Made by a program: the position numbers and the translations under genes. A DNA stretch of 64,000 bases, from assembly GCF_003846445.2 (NCBI RefSeq), contig NZ_CP030139.2, forward strand, positions 1 through 64,000, given 5' to 3'. A model generated the notes under the pieces. The model saw only the letters and a program-made list of their open reading frames with translations, made no database searches and was not told where the DNA came from. Positions within the stretch are counted from its first letter, which is position 1, and each line of letters starts with the position of its first letter. The stretch is from Synechococcus elongatus PCC 11801. GTDB taxonomy: Bacteria > Cyanobacteriota > Cyanobacteriia > Synechococcales > Synechococcaceae. Positions 55,679 through 64,000 of this stretch are shown here, piece by piece.

Positions 55679-56938
55679 CTAAGCGAAAATTGCGCCAAAG
55701 AACTCAACGGCTTCTTTGAGCGAATCAATGAAGCGATCGATCTCTTCGGTCGTGTTGTAGAAATAGCAACTCGCACGCGCGGTTGATTGAATCTTTAATT
55801 CTTGATGCAAGGGTTGGGTGCAGTGATGGCCTGCCCGAATCGCAATCCCTGACTGATCAAGGATGGTTGAGAGATCGTGGGGATGCACGTCGCCAGCCGT
55901 AAAAGCAGCGAGGGCAGCGCGATGCGGATCCTGTTCCGGGGTTGGCCCGTAAACTTGTATTTCCGGAATTTCGGTCAGCCGCTGGAACAGATGTTGCGTC
56001 AGTTGCTGTTCGTAAGCGTGGATGCGGTCCATGCCGATCGCAGTGAGATAGTCGATCGCAGCACCGAGGGCGATCGCTTCTCCAATCGCGGGGGTTCCTG
56101 CCTCAAATTTGTGGGGCAAATCTGCATAAGTTGCGTGATCGAGGAAGACATCCGCGATCATTTCGCCGCCACCTAGGAAAGGCGGCATTTGACGCAATAG
56201 GTCGAGCTTGCCGTAGAGGAAACCAATGCCGGTTGGGGCACACATTTTGTGACCAGAACCGACGAGCCAATCACAATCGATCGCCTGCACATCGATCGCC
56301 TGATGGGGCAGACTTTGGCAGGCATCAATCAGTACTCGCGCACCCTTGGCATGGGCGAGCTGACAGATTTCCGTGACGGGATTGCAGCAGCCCAGTGTGT
56401 TGGACACGTGGACAACTGACACCAGTTTGGTGCGACCGCTGAGGAGGCTGCGGAACTGCTCGAGGTCGAACTGTCCTGTCTCAGTCACGCCGACGAATTT
56501 CAGCACCGCTCCCGTTTTGGCCGCTACAAATTGCCAAGGGATGAGGTTGCTGTGGTGCTCCATGGCCGAGAGGATGATCTCGTCACCGGCTTGGAGAAAA
56601 TTCATGCCGAAGCTGTAGGCGACGAGGTTGATCGCTTCGCTGGCATTACGGGTGTAGACGATCTCCTGTTCGCTGCGAGCATTGACAAACCGCGCCACCT
56701 TTTGCCGCGCTGCTTCGTAGGCATCAGTTGCCTTGCCGCTGAGGGTGTGAACGCCGCGATGGACGTTGCTGTTGTAGCCCTCGTAGTAATCGACGAGGGA
56801 CTGGATCACCGCTCTCGGCTTTTGCGAGGTTGCCGCGTTGTCGAGATAGACCAATGGGTTGCCGTTGACCTGCTGATGCAGGATCGGGAAGTCGGCACGA
56901 ACCTCAGTCGCAAGATTGGTCAGGGCGATCGCAGTCAT
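55679..56938 (-). CDS. sufS: Cysteine desulfurase SufS
   Basis: SufS is a PLP enzyme that takes sulfur from cysteine for Fe-S cluster assembly. The 419-residue product has the PLP region [11 protein letters not shown] and the Schiff-base lysine in [11 protein letters not shown]. The persulfide Cys373 lies in the short loop [11 protein letters not shown], as in group II desulfurases. It starts 9 bp after the sufD stop and is the last suf gene of the operon. Confidence 0.97.
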   Translation of the reverse strand: MTAIALTNLATEVRADFPILHQQVNGNPLVYLDNAATSQKPRAVIQSLVDYYEGYNSNVHRGVHTLSGKATDAYEAARQKVARFVNARSEQEIVYTRNASEAINLVAYSFGMNFLQAGDEIILSAMEHHSNLIPWQFVAAKTGAVLKFVGVTETGQFDLEQFRSLLSGRTKLVSVVHVSNTLGCCNPVTEICQLAHAKGARVLIDACQSLPHQAIDVQAIDCDWLVGSGHKMCAPTGIGFLYGKLDLLRQMPPFLGGGEMIADVFLDHATYADLPHKFEAGTPAIGEAIALGAAIDYLTAIGMDRIHAYEQQLTQHLFQRLTEIPEIQVYGPTPEQDPHRAALAAFTAGDVHPHDLSTILDQSGIAIRAGHHCTQPLHQELKIQSTARASCYFYNTTEEIDRFIDSLKEAVEFFGAIFA

Positions 56939-56947
56939 GGTTCAGCT

Positions 56948-58285
56948 CTAGGAGGCAGGAGAGGATTCCGGACGTTCGGCACGGCAGCTGACGCAGCGGC
57001 TAAGAGCCTCACGCAACTGTGCAGACGGTAGTTTTTGCAGGATTTCGCCAGCGAAAGCTTCAATCAGCAAATGGGTGGCGGCTGCCTGATCCAAGCCACG
57101 GCTTTGCAGATAGAAGATCTCGTCTTCGCTGAGCTGGCTGACGGTAGCGCCGTGGCTGCACTTGACGTCATCGGCAACGATTTCCAGTTGTGGCTTGGCG
57201 TCAATCCGTGCCCGCGGAGAGAGCAGAAGATTCCGGCTCAATTGCGCCGCATCGGTCTGCTGGGCAATTTGCGGCACCACCACGCGACCGCTGAACACTG
57301 CCCGACCACGATCGCTGGCAATGCACTTGTGCAGTTGCTGGCTGCGGCCATGGGGCTGGTTGAAGAAAATGCCGCTGTGAGTATCGACGAGGCGATCGCC
57401 ATCGGCCAGACTCAAACCATCCAGAATCGTTTCGGCCTGCGAACCATTCTGAGCCGCCAGGTAATTGTGGCGCGACAGTTGAGCGCCGGTGCTGATCGCG
57501 ATGCCGTGGTAGCGACTATCCCGTTCTTGCTGCACCGTCGTTGTACCGATGTGAACAGCACGATCGCCGTCCCGTTGAACGCGGCTGTGTTGCAGCTGAG
57601 CATTGGCACCCAGCTGAATTTCCGTGACGGCATTGACGAAGTAATCCGCCGTGCAGTCGTTGCCGAGTGGCGCAAAATCTTCGATCACCGTCAGGGCACT
57701 ATTCGCGCCCAGTTCAATCAAGGCCCGGGGCTGACTAAACGCTGTATCGCTGGTGCTGCTGCTAATCCAGAGCAGATGCAGGGGTTGCGCGATCGCAGCT
57801 CCGGCAGCCACCCGAATCACAGCTGCTTGACTAAAGCCCGCCGTATTCAGCGTGGCAAACAGGTCGTCGGCCAGTAAGTTTTGGGCGATCGCAGCATCAA
57901 AGCCAACCGTCAGACTCAGTCCTTCTGGCCATTCCGTACTGGAAAGCGCCGGCTGAAATTGACCATCAACAAAGACGGCTCGCAGCGGCACGTCCGCCAG
58001 CAAAAGCGGTTCGACGAAATCTGCCTCTGCTGTCGCCGGTGCTGCCAAAAAAGATCGCTTCAGCAGCAAGGAAAGATCGGTGAACCGCCAGTCTTCAACT
58101 TTCGTCGAAGGGATTGCCAAATCAGCAAGGCGATCGCGAGCTTGGGCTTGCAACGACTCAGCCCCGGCTGCGGACTGCCCTAAATTCAGCAGTTGCTGGA
58201 GAACGGTTTGCCGTTGCTCGACGGCGGAAACCGGCGCAGCATCGGAGTTGACTTGCTCCAGAGGAGAAACCACAGAAAGCGTCAT
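56948..58285 (-). CDS. sufD: Fe-S cluster assembly protein SufD
   Basis: SufD is the SufB paralogue of the SufBC2D scaffold. The 445-residue product starts at the ATG at 58285, which overlaps the sufC stop by one base (TAATG); the frame is open 12 codons further. The C-terminal beta-helix part includes GRVVVPQIAQQTDAAQLSRNLLLS and KCSHGATVSQLSEDEIFYLQSRG, the family signature. Translational coupling to sufC suggests equal synthesis of the two. Confidence 0.96.
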   Translation of the reverse strand: MTLSVVSPLEQVNSDAAPVSAVEQRQTVLQQLLNLGQSAAGAESLQAQARDRLADLAIPSTKVEDWRFTDLSLLLKRSFLAAPATAEADFVEPLLLADVPLRAVFVDGQFQPALSSTEWPEGLSLTVGFDAAIAQNLLADDLFATLNTAGFSQAAVIRVAAGAAIAQPLHLLWISSSTSDTAFSQPRALIELGANSALTVIEDFAPLGNDCTADYFVNAVTEIQLGANAQLQHSRVQRDGDRAVHIGTTTVQQERDSRYHGIAISTGAQLSRHNYLAAQNGSQAETILDGLSLADGDRLVDTHSGIFFNQPHGRSQQLHKCIASDRGRAVFSGRVVVPQIAQQTDAAQLSRNLLLSPRARIDAKPQLEIVADDVKCSHGATVSQLSEDEIFYLQSRGLDQAAATHLLIEAFAGEILQKLPSAQLREALSRCVSCRAERPESSPAS

Positions 58286-59070
58286 TAGACTACCGCTCCT
58301 GCCAAAGCTTGGTCGACCCATTCGTAGCCGGTTTCTTCCAGCTCCAGCGCCAATTCGGGGCCACCGGTGCGAATGATCCGGCCTTCCGCCATCACATGCA
58401 CAAAGTCGGGTTTGATGTAGTCGAGCAGGCGCTGATAGTGCGTGATCAAAATTGTGGCGTTGTCAGCATTGGCTAACTGATTGACGCCGTCGGAAACGAT
58501 CTTGAGTGCGTCAATATCTAGGCCAGAATCAGTTTCGTCTAGGATTGCGAGACTCGGTTCTAGCAGCGCCATCTGCAGGATTTCGTTACGCTTTTTCTCG
58601 CCGCCCGAGAAGCCTTCGTTGACGCCACGGCCGAGAAAATCGGGATTCATTTTGACCACATCCAAGCGGGTTTCCACCAGCTCTTGGAAGTCAAAGGCAT
58701 CCAATTCTTCTTGGCCTGCAGCCTTGCGACGGGCATTGACTGCGACGCGTAAGAAATCGAGGTTGCTGACGCCAGGAATTTCTAGCGGATATTGGAAGGC
58801 CAAAAAGACCCCAGCGCGCGATCGCTCTTCCGGTTCGAGTGCCAGCAGATCCTGCCCTTTGTAGGTGACGCTGCCACCGGTGACGCGGTAGGCCGGATGC
58901 CCTGCTAAGACTTTGGACAGGGTGCTTTTGCCAGAGCCATTGCGGCCCATAATTGCGTGGATTTCACCGGCGCGTACTTCGAGATTGACGCCCTTGAGAA
59001 TGGCAGCGTCTTCAACCTCAGCTGTCAGATCCTGAATCGACAGGATCACATCACTGTTTTCGATAATCAC
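58285..59070 (-). CDS. sufC: Fe-S cluster assembly ATPase SufC
   Basis: SufC is the ABC-type ATPase that drives SufBCD conformational change. The 261-residue product has Walker [10 protein letters not shown] at residues 42-50, the signature-region [14 protein letters not shown], and [12 protein letters not shown] with Walker B. It has no membrane span. The gene is 48 bp downstream of sufB and overlaps the sufD start by one base. Confidence 0.97.
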   Translation of the reverse strand: MIIENSDVILSIQDLTAEVEDAAILKGVNLEVRAGEIHAIMGRNGSGKSTLSKVLAGHPAYRVTGGSVTYKGQDLLALEPEERSRAGVFLAFQYPLEIPGVSNLDFLRVAVNARRKAAGQEELDAFDFQELVETRLDVVKMNPDFLGRGVNEGFSGGEKKRNEILQMALLEPSLAILDETDSGLDIDALKIVSDGVNQLANADNATILITHYQRLLDYIKPDFVHVMAEGRIIRTGGPELALELEETGYEWVDQALAGAVV

Positions 59071-59118
59071 GAGTCGTTCCTGCGGACAAAACGATGGGTC
59101 AATGGTGAAGAAATGGGG

Positions 59119-60558
<1,440 letters not shown>

Positions 60559-60602
60559 GAATGGCGGTTCTCTCTCAGGGCAGCGGCAGACAGGCGATCG
60601 CG

Positions 60603-60965
60603 TTAAGCAGGGTGAGTCAGACTGCGAATTTGTTCCAGACTGATCTCTTGATTCGGCCCAGCGAATTCGTTTTCCGGCGTCAGGAACAGCATGCAGTGGC
60701 ATTCCTTGCGTTCGCGCATGGGCACGCATGGGCAATTCCAAAACGCCGCTTCCACTTCGGCTTGCTTGTCTTCGTAGTGACGACAAGGGCAGAGAGCAGC
60801 CCCCAGATCTTCCTTGTGCTTAGCCAAGCCTTCCAGCACCACGGCTGTCACCCCGGGGTCGACACAAAAATAGGTGCCGCTCCGTTTGGCGTAGGTTTCA
60901 GCAAACTTCCGCATGGTCTCCAAGCTTTTGTCGGAGGCTGAAGCGGGGCTGGTCGTCTGGGTCAT
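60603..60965 (-). CDS. ftrC: Ferredoxin-thioredoxin reductase catalytic chain
   Basis: This is the catalytic subunit of ferredoxin-thioredoxin reductase, which uses photosynthetic electrons from ferredoxin to reduce thioredoxin through a [4Fe-4S] cluster and an adjacent disulfide. The 120-residue product has the full cysteine set: [27 protein letters not shown] and ECHCMLF. It is the first gene of the minus-strand run ftrC-sufB-sufC-sufD-sufS, with 44 bp to sufB. Its promoter region contains two SufR-type operators. The variable-chain gene ftrV is not in the window. Confidence 0.96.
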   Translation of the reverse strand: MTQTTSPASASDKSLETMRKFAETYAKRSGTYFCVDPGVTAVVLEGLAKHKEDLGAALCPCRHYEDKQAEVEAAFWNCPCVPMRERKECHCMLFLTPENEFAGPNQEISLEQIRSLTHPA

Positions 60966-60993
60966 GGGAAGAAGAGGGGAATGACGAAGTCGG

Positions 60994-60999
60994 TATAAT
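60994..60999 (+). promoter_or_regulatory. Probable -10 element of sufR
   Basis: TATAAT on the plus strand would start the sufR transcript near 61006, so that both SufR operators fall in its leader. No good -35 is visible at the usual distance. Confidence 0.4.
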
Positions 61000-61009
61000 C
61001 TGGGTTGAA

Positions 61010-61023
61010 CAACACAGACGTTG
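61010..61023. promoter_or_regulatory. SufR operator, site 1
   Basis: CAAC-acagac-GTTG is an exact match to the CAAC-N6-GTTG palindrome reported for SufR in Synechocystis. It lies downstream of the predicted ftrC/suf -10 region on the minus strand and within the predicted sufR leader. Confidence 0.8.
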
Positions 61024-61035
61024 CTTAACTACCTT

Positions 61036-61065
61036 AGGTTATTTGAACAACATCAATGTTGTCAA
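61036..61065 (-). promoter_or_regulatory. Predicted ftrC-sufBCDS promoter
   Basis: On the minus strand a consensus -35 TTGACA (61065-61060) stands 17-18 nt from ATAACC or TAACCT (61042-61036) as a weak -10. SufR site 2 lies within the spacer, so bound repressor would block RNA polymerase. Confidence 0.55.
61048..61061. promoter_or_regulatory. SufR operator, site 2
   Basis: CAAC-atcaat-GTTG is an exact CAAC-N6-GTTG palindrome, extended one pair on each side to ACAAC/GTTGT (61047-61062). It is 38 bp from site 1, centre to centre, and lies inside the predicted suf promoter. Confidence 0.85.
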
Positions 61066-61140
61066 AGTCTTGGGTTCAAGTGCGTCCGCTGCGATCGCTG
61101 CCAAGTCCATCCAGATTCCCTCTTGCATTGTAGAAAGCGA

Positions 61141-61785
61141 ATGCCCCCCGCTCACAGCCCTACAACGAAAGAAGCGATTCTCAGTCTTTTGCTAGAGCAA
61201 GGGCAAGCAACGTCTGCGGCGATCGCGGAAGCCCTCGCAATTAGTCTCCAAGCGGTGCGGCGGCATCTCAAGGATTTAGCCACAGAAGGTCTGATTGAAC
61301 AGGAAGCGGTTGTGGCTGGCATGGGACGGCCGCAATATCATTTCCGGCTGAGCCGCCAAGGGCGATCGCAGTTTCCCAGTAGCCACGATCGCTTTGCGGT
61401 GGATTTGCTGGACAGTCTCTCCGAAATGTTGCCGCCCCAAGAGTTTGAAGCAGTTTTGGCTCACCAATGGCGTCGCAAGGCCGAGGTCTATCGGCAACAG
61501 TTGGGGCAGGGCAGTCTGGCCGATCGTTTGCAACAGTTGGCTGCCTTACGGCAGGCCGAAGGCTTCATGGCCGAAGTCCATCCGGCACCCGATCGCAGCC
61601 CGCCCGCTTTTGTGATCACGGAATATAACTGTGCGATCGCCAGTGTCGCCGAGTCCTTCCCCCGCGTCTGTGACCACGAGCTGGCCTTGTTTGCCGAAAC
61701 CCTGCCCGACTGCCATGTGGAGCGCACTCACTGGCTGATCGATGGTGAACATCGCTGTGGCTACTTGATTCAACCTCAACCATGA
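61141..61785 (+). CDS. sufR: Iron-sulfur cluster biosynthesis regulator SufR
   Basis: SufR is the DeoR-type [4Fe-4S] repressor of the cyanobacterial suf operon. The product from the ATG at 61141 is 214 aa; the open frame begins at 61021, but that part holds the operators. An N-terminal helix-turn-helix (TSAAIAEALAISLQAVRRHLKDL) is followed by GMGRPQYHFRLS. The C-terminal cysteines are at 164, 177, 191 and 206, which is the C-X12-C-X13-C-X14-C arrangement of SufR. It is divergent from the ftrC-suf operon and overlaps the next gene by 4 bp (ATGA). Confidence 0.96.
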   Translation: MPPAHSPTTKEAILSLLLEQGQATSAAIAEALAISLQAVRRHLKDLATEGLIEQEAVVAGMGRPQYHFRLSRQGRSQFPSSHDRFAVDLLDSLSEMLPPQEFEAVLAHQWRRKAEVYRQQLGQGSLADRLQQLAALRQAEGFMAEVHPAPDRSPPAFVITEYNCAIASVAESFPRVCDHELALFAETLPDCHVERTHWLIDGEHRCGYLIQPQP

Positions 61786-62192
61786 CTGCTGATCCCTTTG
61801 CCAACTTGCTCAGCCTTGAGGAAGTGTCTGCGATTGAAGCGACCTTACTCCCTGCCCGCGATCGCTTTTCCCTGCGGCTGGCGGCTTATTCCCTGCGCCT
61901 CCTGCAAGCATTAGCTGCTGATCAGCAATTAGCGATCGCCGCGATCGAAGCGCCGCAACTACAGGCTTGGTTGCAACAGTCTCCCCAACTTGCTGAGGCC
62001 CTGAAGCAACAAGGTTTGACGGTCGATCAATCGTTTCTCAATTTTTGGACAAGGCTGTTGCTTTCGGCCAAGCAGCCGCTCAGTCAAGCGGCGACTGCTG
62101 CATCGATTTCACTAGAGCAACTCGATTTAACAACGGTGATCGACTGGTATCGCCAGCAATTCCAGCCTGATGCTGGGCTGCCAACGGCATGA
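61782..62192 (+). CDS. Hypothetical helical protein coupled to sufR
   Basis: The product is 136 aa, almost wholly helical and rich in Gln, Ala and Leu, with no membrane span and no cysteines. I recognise no family. Its ATG overlaps the sufR stop (ATGA) and its stop overlaps the next start (ATGA), so the three genes are translationally coupled. Any link to Fe-S regulation is inference from that coupling. Confidence 0.75.
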   Translation: MTADPFANLLSLEEVSAIEATLLPARDRFSLRLAAYSLRLLQALAADQQLAIAAIEAPQLQAWLQQSPQLAEALKQQGLTVDQSFLNFWTRLLLSAKQPLSQAATAASISLEQLDLTTVIDWYRQQFQPDAGLPTA

Positions 62193-62686
62193 CGGCGGTT
62201 TTGCAGGTCGATTGGCTGGCCTATCAGACCCTAATTGAGCAAGTCGCGATCGCGATTCAGCAATCAGATTGGCGGCCGCAACAGGTTCTTGCGATCGCGC
62301 GGGGCGGTCTTTATTTAGGCGATGCCCTCTCGCGCATCTTGCAAGTGCCGCTGGCAGTGATGGCGGTGCAATCCTACGGTGGTGAAGCAGGTCGCGATCG
62401 CGGTGCCGTTCAGATTGGTGCCAACATCGCCATGACCAGCGATCGCCTACTCAGTCCGCTACTGCTGGTCGATGACCTCGTGGATTCCGGCGAAACCCTG
62501 CAGCAAACCAGGGTCTGGCTGCAACAAACCCAAAAGGTTATGGAGCTGCGCACAGCTGTCCTTTGGCAGAAACCCAGTAGCCAGTTTCAGCCGGATTTTG
62601 TGGCACAAGTCCTGACTGATAATCCTTGGATTGAACAGCCCTTTGAAACCTATGATCGCTGGGGTCGTCGGCCAGGACACCCCTAA
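62189..62686 (+). CDS. Phosphoribosyltransferase-fold protein
   Basis: This 165-residue protein has a type I phosphoribosyltransferase fold. The PRPP-binding motif is LLLVDDLVDSGET, with VLAIARGGLYLGDAL earlier as the pyrophosphate loop and a WIEQPFE-like end. It resembles purine (hypoxanthine, xanthine) phosphoribosyltransferases, but the base specificity cannot be read. It is the third gene of the coupled sufR run and its ATG overlaps the previous stop by 4 bp. Confidence 0.85.
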   Translation: MTAVLQVDWLAYQTLIEQVAIAIQQSDWRPQQVLAIARGGLYLGDALSRILQVPLAVMAVQSYGGEAGRDRGAVQIGANIAMTSDRLLSPLLLVDDLVDSGETLQQTRVWLQQTQKVMELRTAVLWQKPSSQFQPDFVAQVLTDNPWIEQPFETYDRWGRRPGHP

Positions 62687-62736
62687 AATGACCTATCGGT
62701 CTACTGGCAAGTTCAAGCAACTCAACCTCCTCCAAC

Positions 62737-62770
62737 GAAAAATCTCCTCCCTCGCAATGAGAGAGGAGAT
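62737..62770 (-). terminator. Rho-independent terminator after ndhD
   Basis: On the minus strand ATCTCCTC (62770-62763) pairs with GAGGAGAT (62749-62742) and continues into TTTTT. It begins 49 nt after the ndhD stop. Confidence 0.82.
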
Positions 62771-62819
62771 GCAGTGCAGCAAGTGCTCCTGCTGATCAAT
62801 CAAGTGCTTCAGTGAGGAC

Positions 62820-64000
62820 TTAATCGATCACAGGGGCGGAGACCATGGAGACTGCCGTCGTTTCTTCACCCGTTGGCATCTGCGAGTAGAGACTTCCTTG
62901 CTGAGTCAAGGCAACGGTAGGTAGATTCGCCTGCACTTGAGCGGCTAAAGCAGTGGTCGTGGCGTCATAGACCTGAGTGGTCAGCTTCGGATAGAAACCG
63001 ATCGCCAAGGTGGGAATGAGCAAGCAGAAGGTGATGAACAGCTCACGGGGCTTAGCATCTGCCAGCACTTGGCCCAGTTGCAGGTTGTAGTTGCCGTAAA
63101 AGATCCGGCGCAGCATCGAAAGCAGATACATGGGCGTCAGGATCAAGCCCACGGCGGCCAGCAGGATAGTTACGGTGCGGAAGCCACTGCTGTAGACACT
63201 GTCGGTGAAGCCGAGGAAAACCGTGAGTTCACTGACAAAACCACTCATACCCGGCAGCGCCAAGGAAGCCATCGCCGTCGCCGTGAACAGTGCAAAGGTG
63301 ACGGGCATTTGCTTGGCAAGACCGCTGATTTGCGGAATTTGCAGCGTGTGGGTGCGTTCATAGGCAACGCCTGCCAAGAAGAACAGTGCTGCTGCAATCA
63401 AGCCGTGGGAGAGCATCTGCAACAGGGCGCCATTCAGACCCAAGCTGTTGTAGGCCGCAATTCCCAGCAGGACAAAGCCCATGTGCGAGATCGAAGAGTA
63501 GGCGATCTTGCGCTTGAGGTTGTCTTGGGCAAAGGCGTTGAACGCACCGTAAATGATGTTGACGATGCCCAGAACGGCAAGAACAGGCGCAAAGTGGATG
63601 TGCGCTTCCGGCAGCAGTTGTACGTTGAAGCGAATCAGCGCATAGCCCCCCATCTTCAAGAGGATGCCAGCCAGCAGCATTGATCCGGGTGCATTGGCTT
63701 CGCCGTGAGCGTCCGGCAGCCAAGTATGGAGCGGGAAGACTGAGAGTTTGACGCCAAAAGCGATCAAGAAGCCAGCGTAGGCTAGCAGTTCCAGCCAGAA
63801 ACTATAGTTCTTGAGGCCGAGTTCAGTCAGGTCAAAGCTAAAGCTATCACCGCTGAAGGCCAGAGCCAGACCCGCCACCAAGATGAACAGTGAGGCAAGG
63901 GCGGTGTAAAGGATGAATTTAGTGGCGGCGTACTGCCGTTTGGGGCCACCCCAAATCGAGATCAGCAGGTAGACCGGCACCAGCTCCAATTCCCAGACGA
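62820..64000 (-). CDS. ndhD: NAD(P)H-quinone oxidoreductase subunit 4 (NdhD), C-terminal part
   Basis: NdhD is a proton-pumping membrane subunit of NDH-1 related to MrpD antiporters. Only the C-terminal 393 codons of a protein of about 520-530 aa are present; the frame continues past the window end, where [17 protein letters not shown] is visible. Further family parts are [32 protein letters not shown], with the conserved Lys, and [17 protein letters not shown]. The last residues are APVID. Which ndhD paralogue (D1 or D2) it is depends on sequence and neighbours outside the window. Confidence 0.96.
   Translation of the reverse strand, partial: VWELELVPVYLLISIWGGPKRQYAATKFILYTALASLFILVAGLALAFSGDSFSFDLTELGLKNYSFWLELLAYAGFLIAFGVKLSVFPLHTWLPDAHGEANAPGSMLLAGILLKMGGYALIRFNVQLLPEAHIHFAPVLAVLGIVNIIYGAFNAFAQDNLKRKIAYSSISHMGFVLLGIAAYNSLGLNGALLQMLSHGLIAAALFFLAGVAYERTHTLQIPQISGLAKQMPVTFALFTATAMASLALPGMSGFVSELTVFLGFTDSVYSSGFRTVTILLAAVGLILTPMYLLSMLRRIFYGNYNLQLGQVLADAKPRELFITFCLLIPTLAIGFYPKLTTQVYDATTTALAAQVQANLPTVALTQQGSLYSQMPTGEETTAVSMVSAPVID

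Noticed and set aside
57035-57877. 280-residue frame antisense to sufD
   Set aside because: The minus-strand frame is a clear SufD with family motifs; the opposite frame shows no recognisable domain or start signal.

Overview
The window is chromosomal DNA of a unicellular freshwater cyanobacterium, almost certainly the Synechococcus elongatus lineage (PCC 6301/PCC 7942 type). Three things point there: the duplicated phycocyanin locus in the order cpcB1-cpcA1-cpcH-cpcI-cpcD-cpcB2-cpcA2-cpcE-cpcF, the very frequent HIP1 octamer (GCGATCGC) throughout, and plant-type genes (menG, an ndhD part, ndhH, NADP-type gap, a phytol-kinase-like gene). The strain assignment is from recognising the proteins, not from a search. 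Coordinate 1 is the first base of a dnaA reading frame, so the source sequence may have been linearised at dnaA. Almost everything looks like core genome. I see no IS element, prophage, CRISPR array, rRNA or tRNA.

Layout. 1-5.2 kb: dnaA, menG, a DUF445 gene, then a TPP riboswitch and thiC. 5.2-9.6 kb: small secreted and unknown genes, a DUF1517 gene, thiS and a ThiD2-ThiE fusion. 9.6-17.4 kb: a RodZ-like gene and the phycocyanin rod locus on the minus strand. The locus holds two apparently identical 1,097-bp cpcBA copies around three linker genes, internal terminators that split it into units, and a structured cpcB1 leader with RpaB (HLR1)-like sites. 17.4-28.3 kb: SpoIID-like, thyX, phytol-kinase-like and CapA-like genes, several unknown or membrane genes, and the E2 subunit of pyruvate dehydrogenase. 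28.3-34 kb: an aldo/keto reductase with a ferredoxin tail, a BFN-domain protein, a CobO relative with a degraded P-loop, rph, a RibD-C protein and a FemAB-like acyltransferase.

34-40.4 kb: cobalamin-dependent metH converges on hupE, which sits behind a cobalamin riboswitch; this couples predicted cobalt uptake to B12 status beside a B12 consumer. A large RluA-type pseudouridine synthase follows. 40.6-52.6 kb: a TVP38/MerA-like pair, a TrkA-like protein converging on a CPA1 Na+/H+ antiporter, an rRNA methyltransferase, a COG2509 flavoprotein, tpiA, DHNA-CoA hydrolase, ndhH and gap. 52.8-55.2 kb: murC-murB.

55.2-62.7 kb: the Fe-S assembly locus. ftrC (ferredoxin-thioredoxin reductase catalytic chain) is the first gene of ftrC-sufB-sufC-sufD-sufS-merR, divergent from sufR, with two CAAC-N6-GTTG SufR-type operators between them. 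sufR is translationally coupled to an unknown gene and a phosphoribosyltransferase gene. The window ends inside ndhD.

No wholly new system is evident. The observations most worth following are the ftrC-suf arrangement and its operators, the duplicated and structured cpc control regions, the B12/cobalt cluster, a PD-(D/E)XK-like unknown protein, and an unannotated-looking 48-residue membrane ORF.
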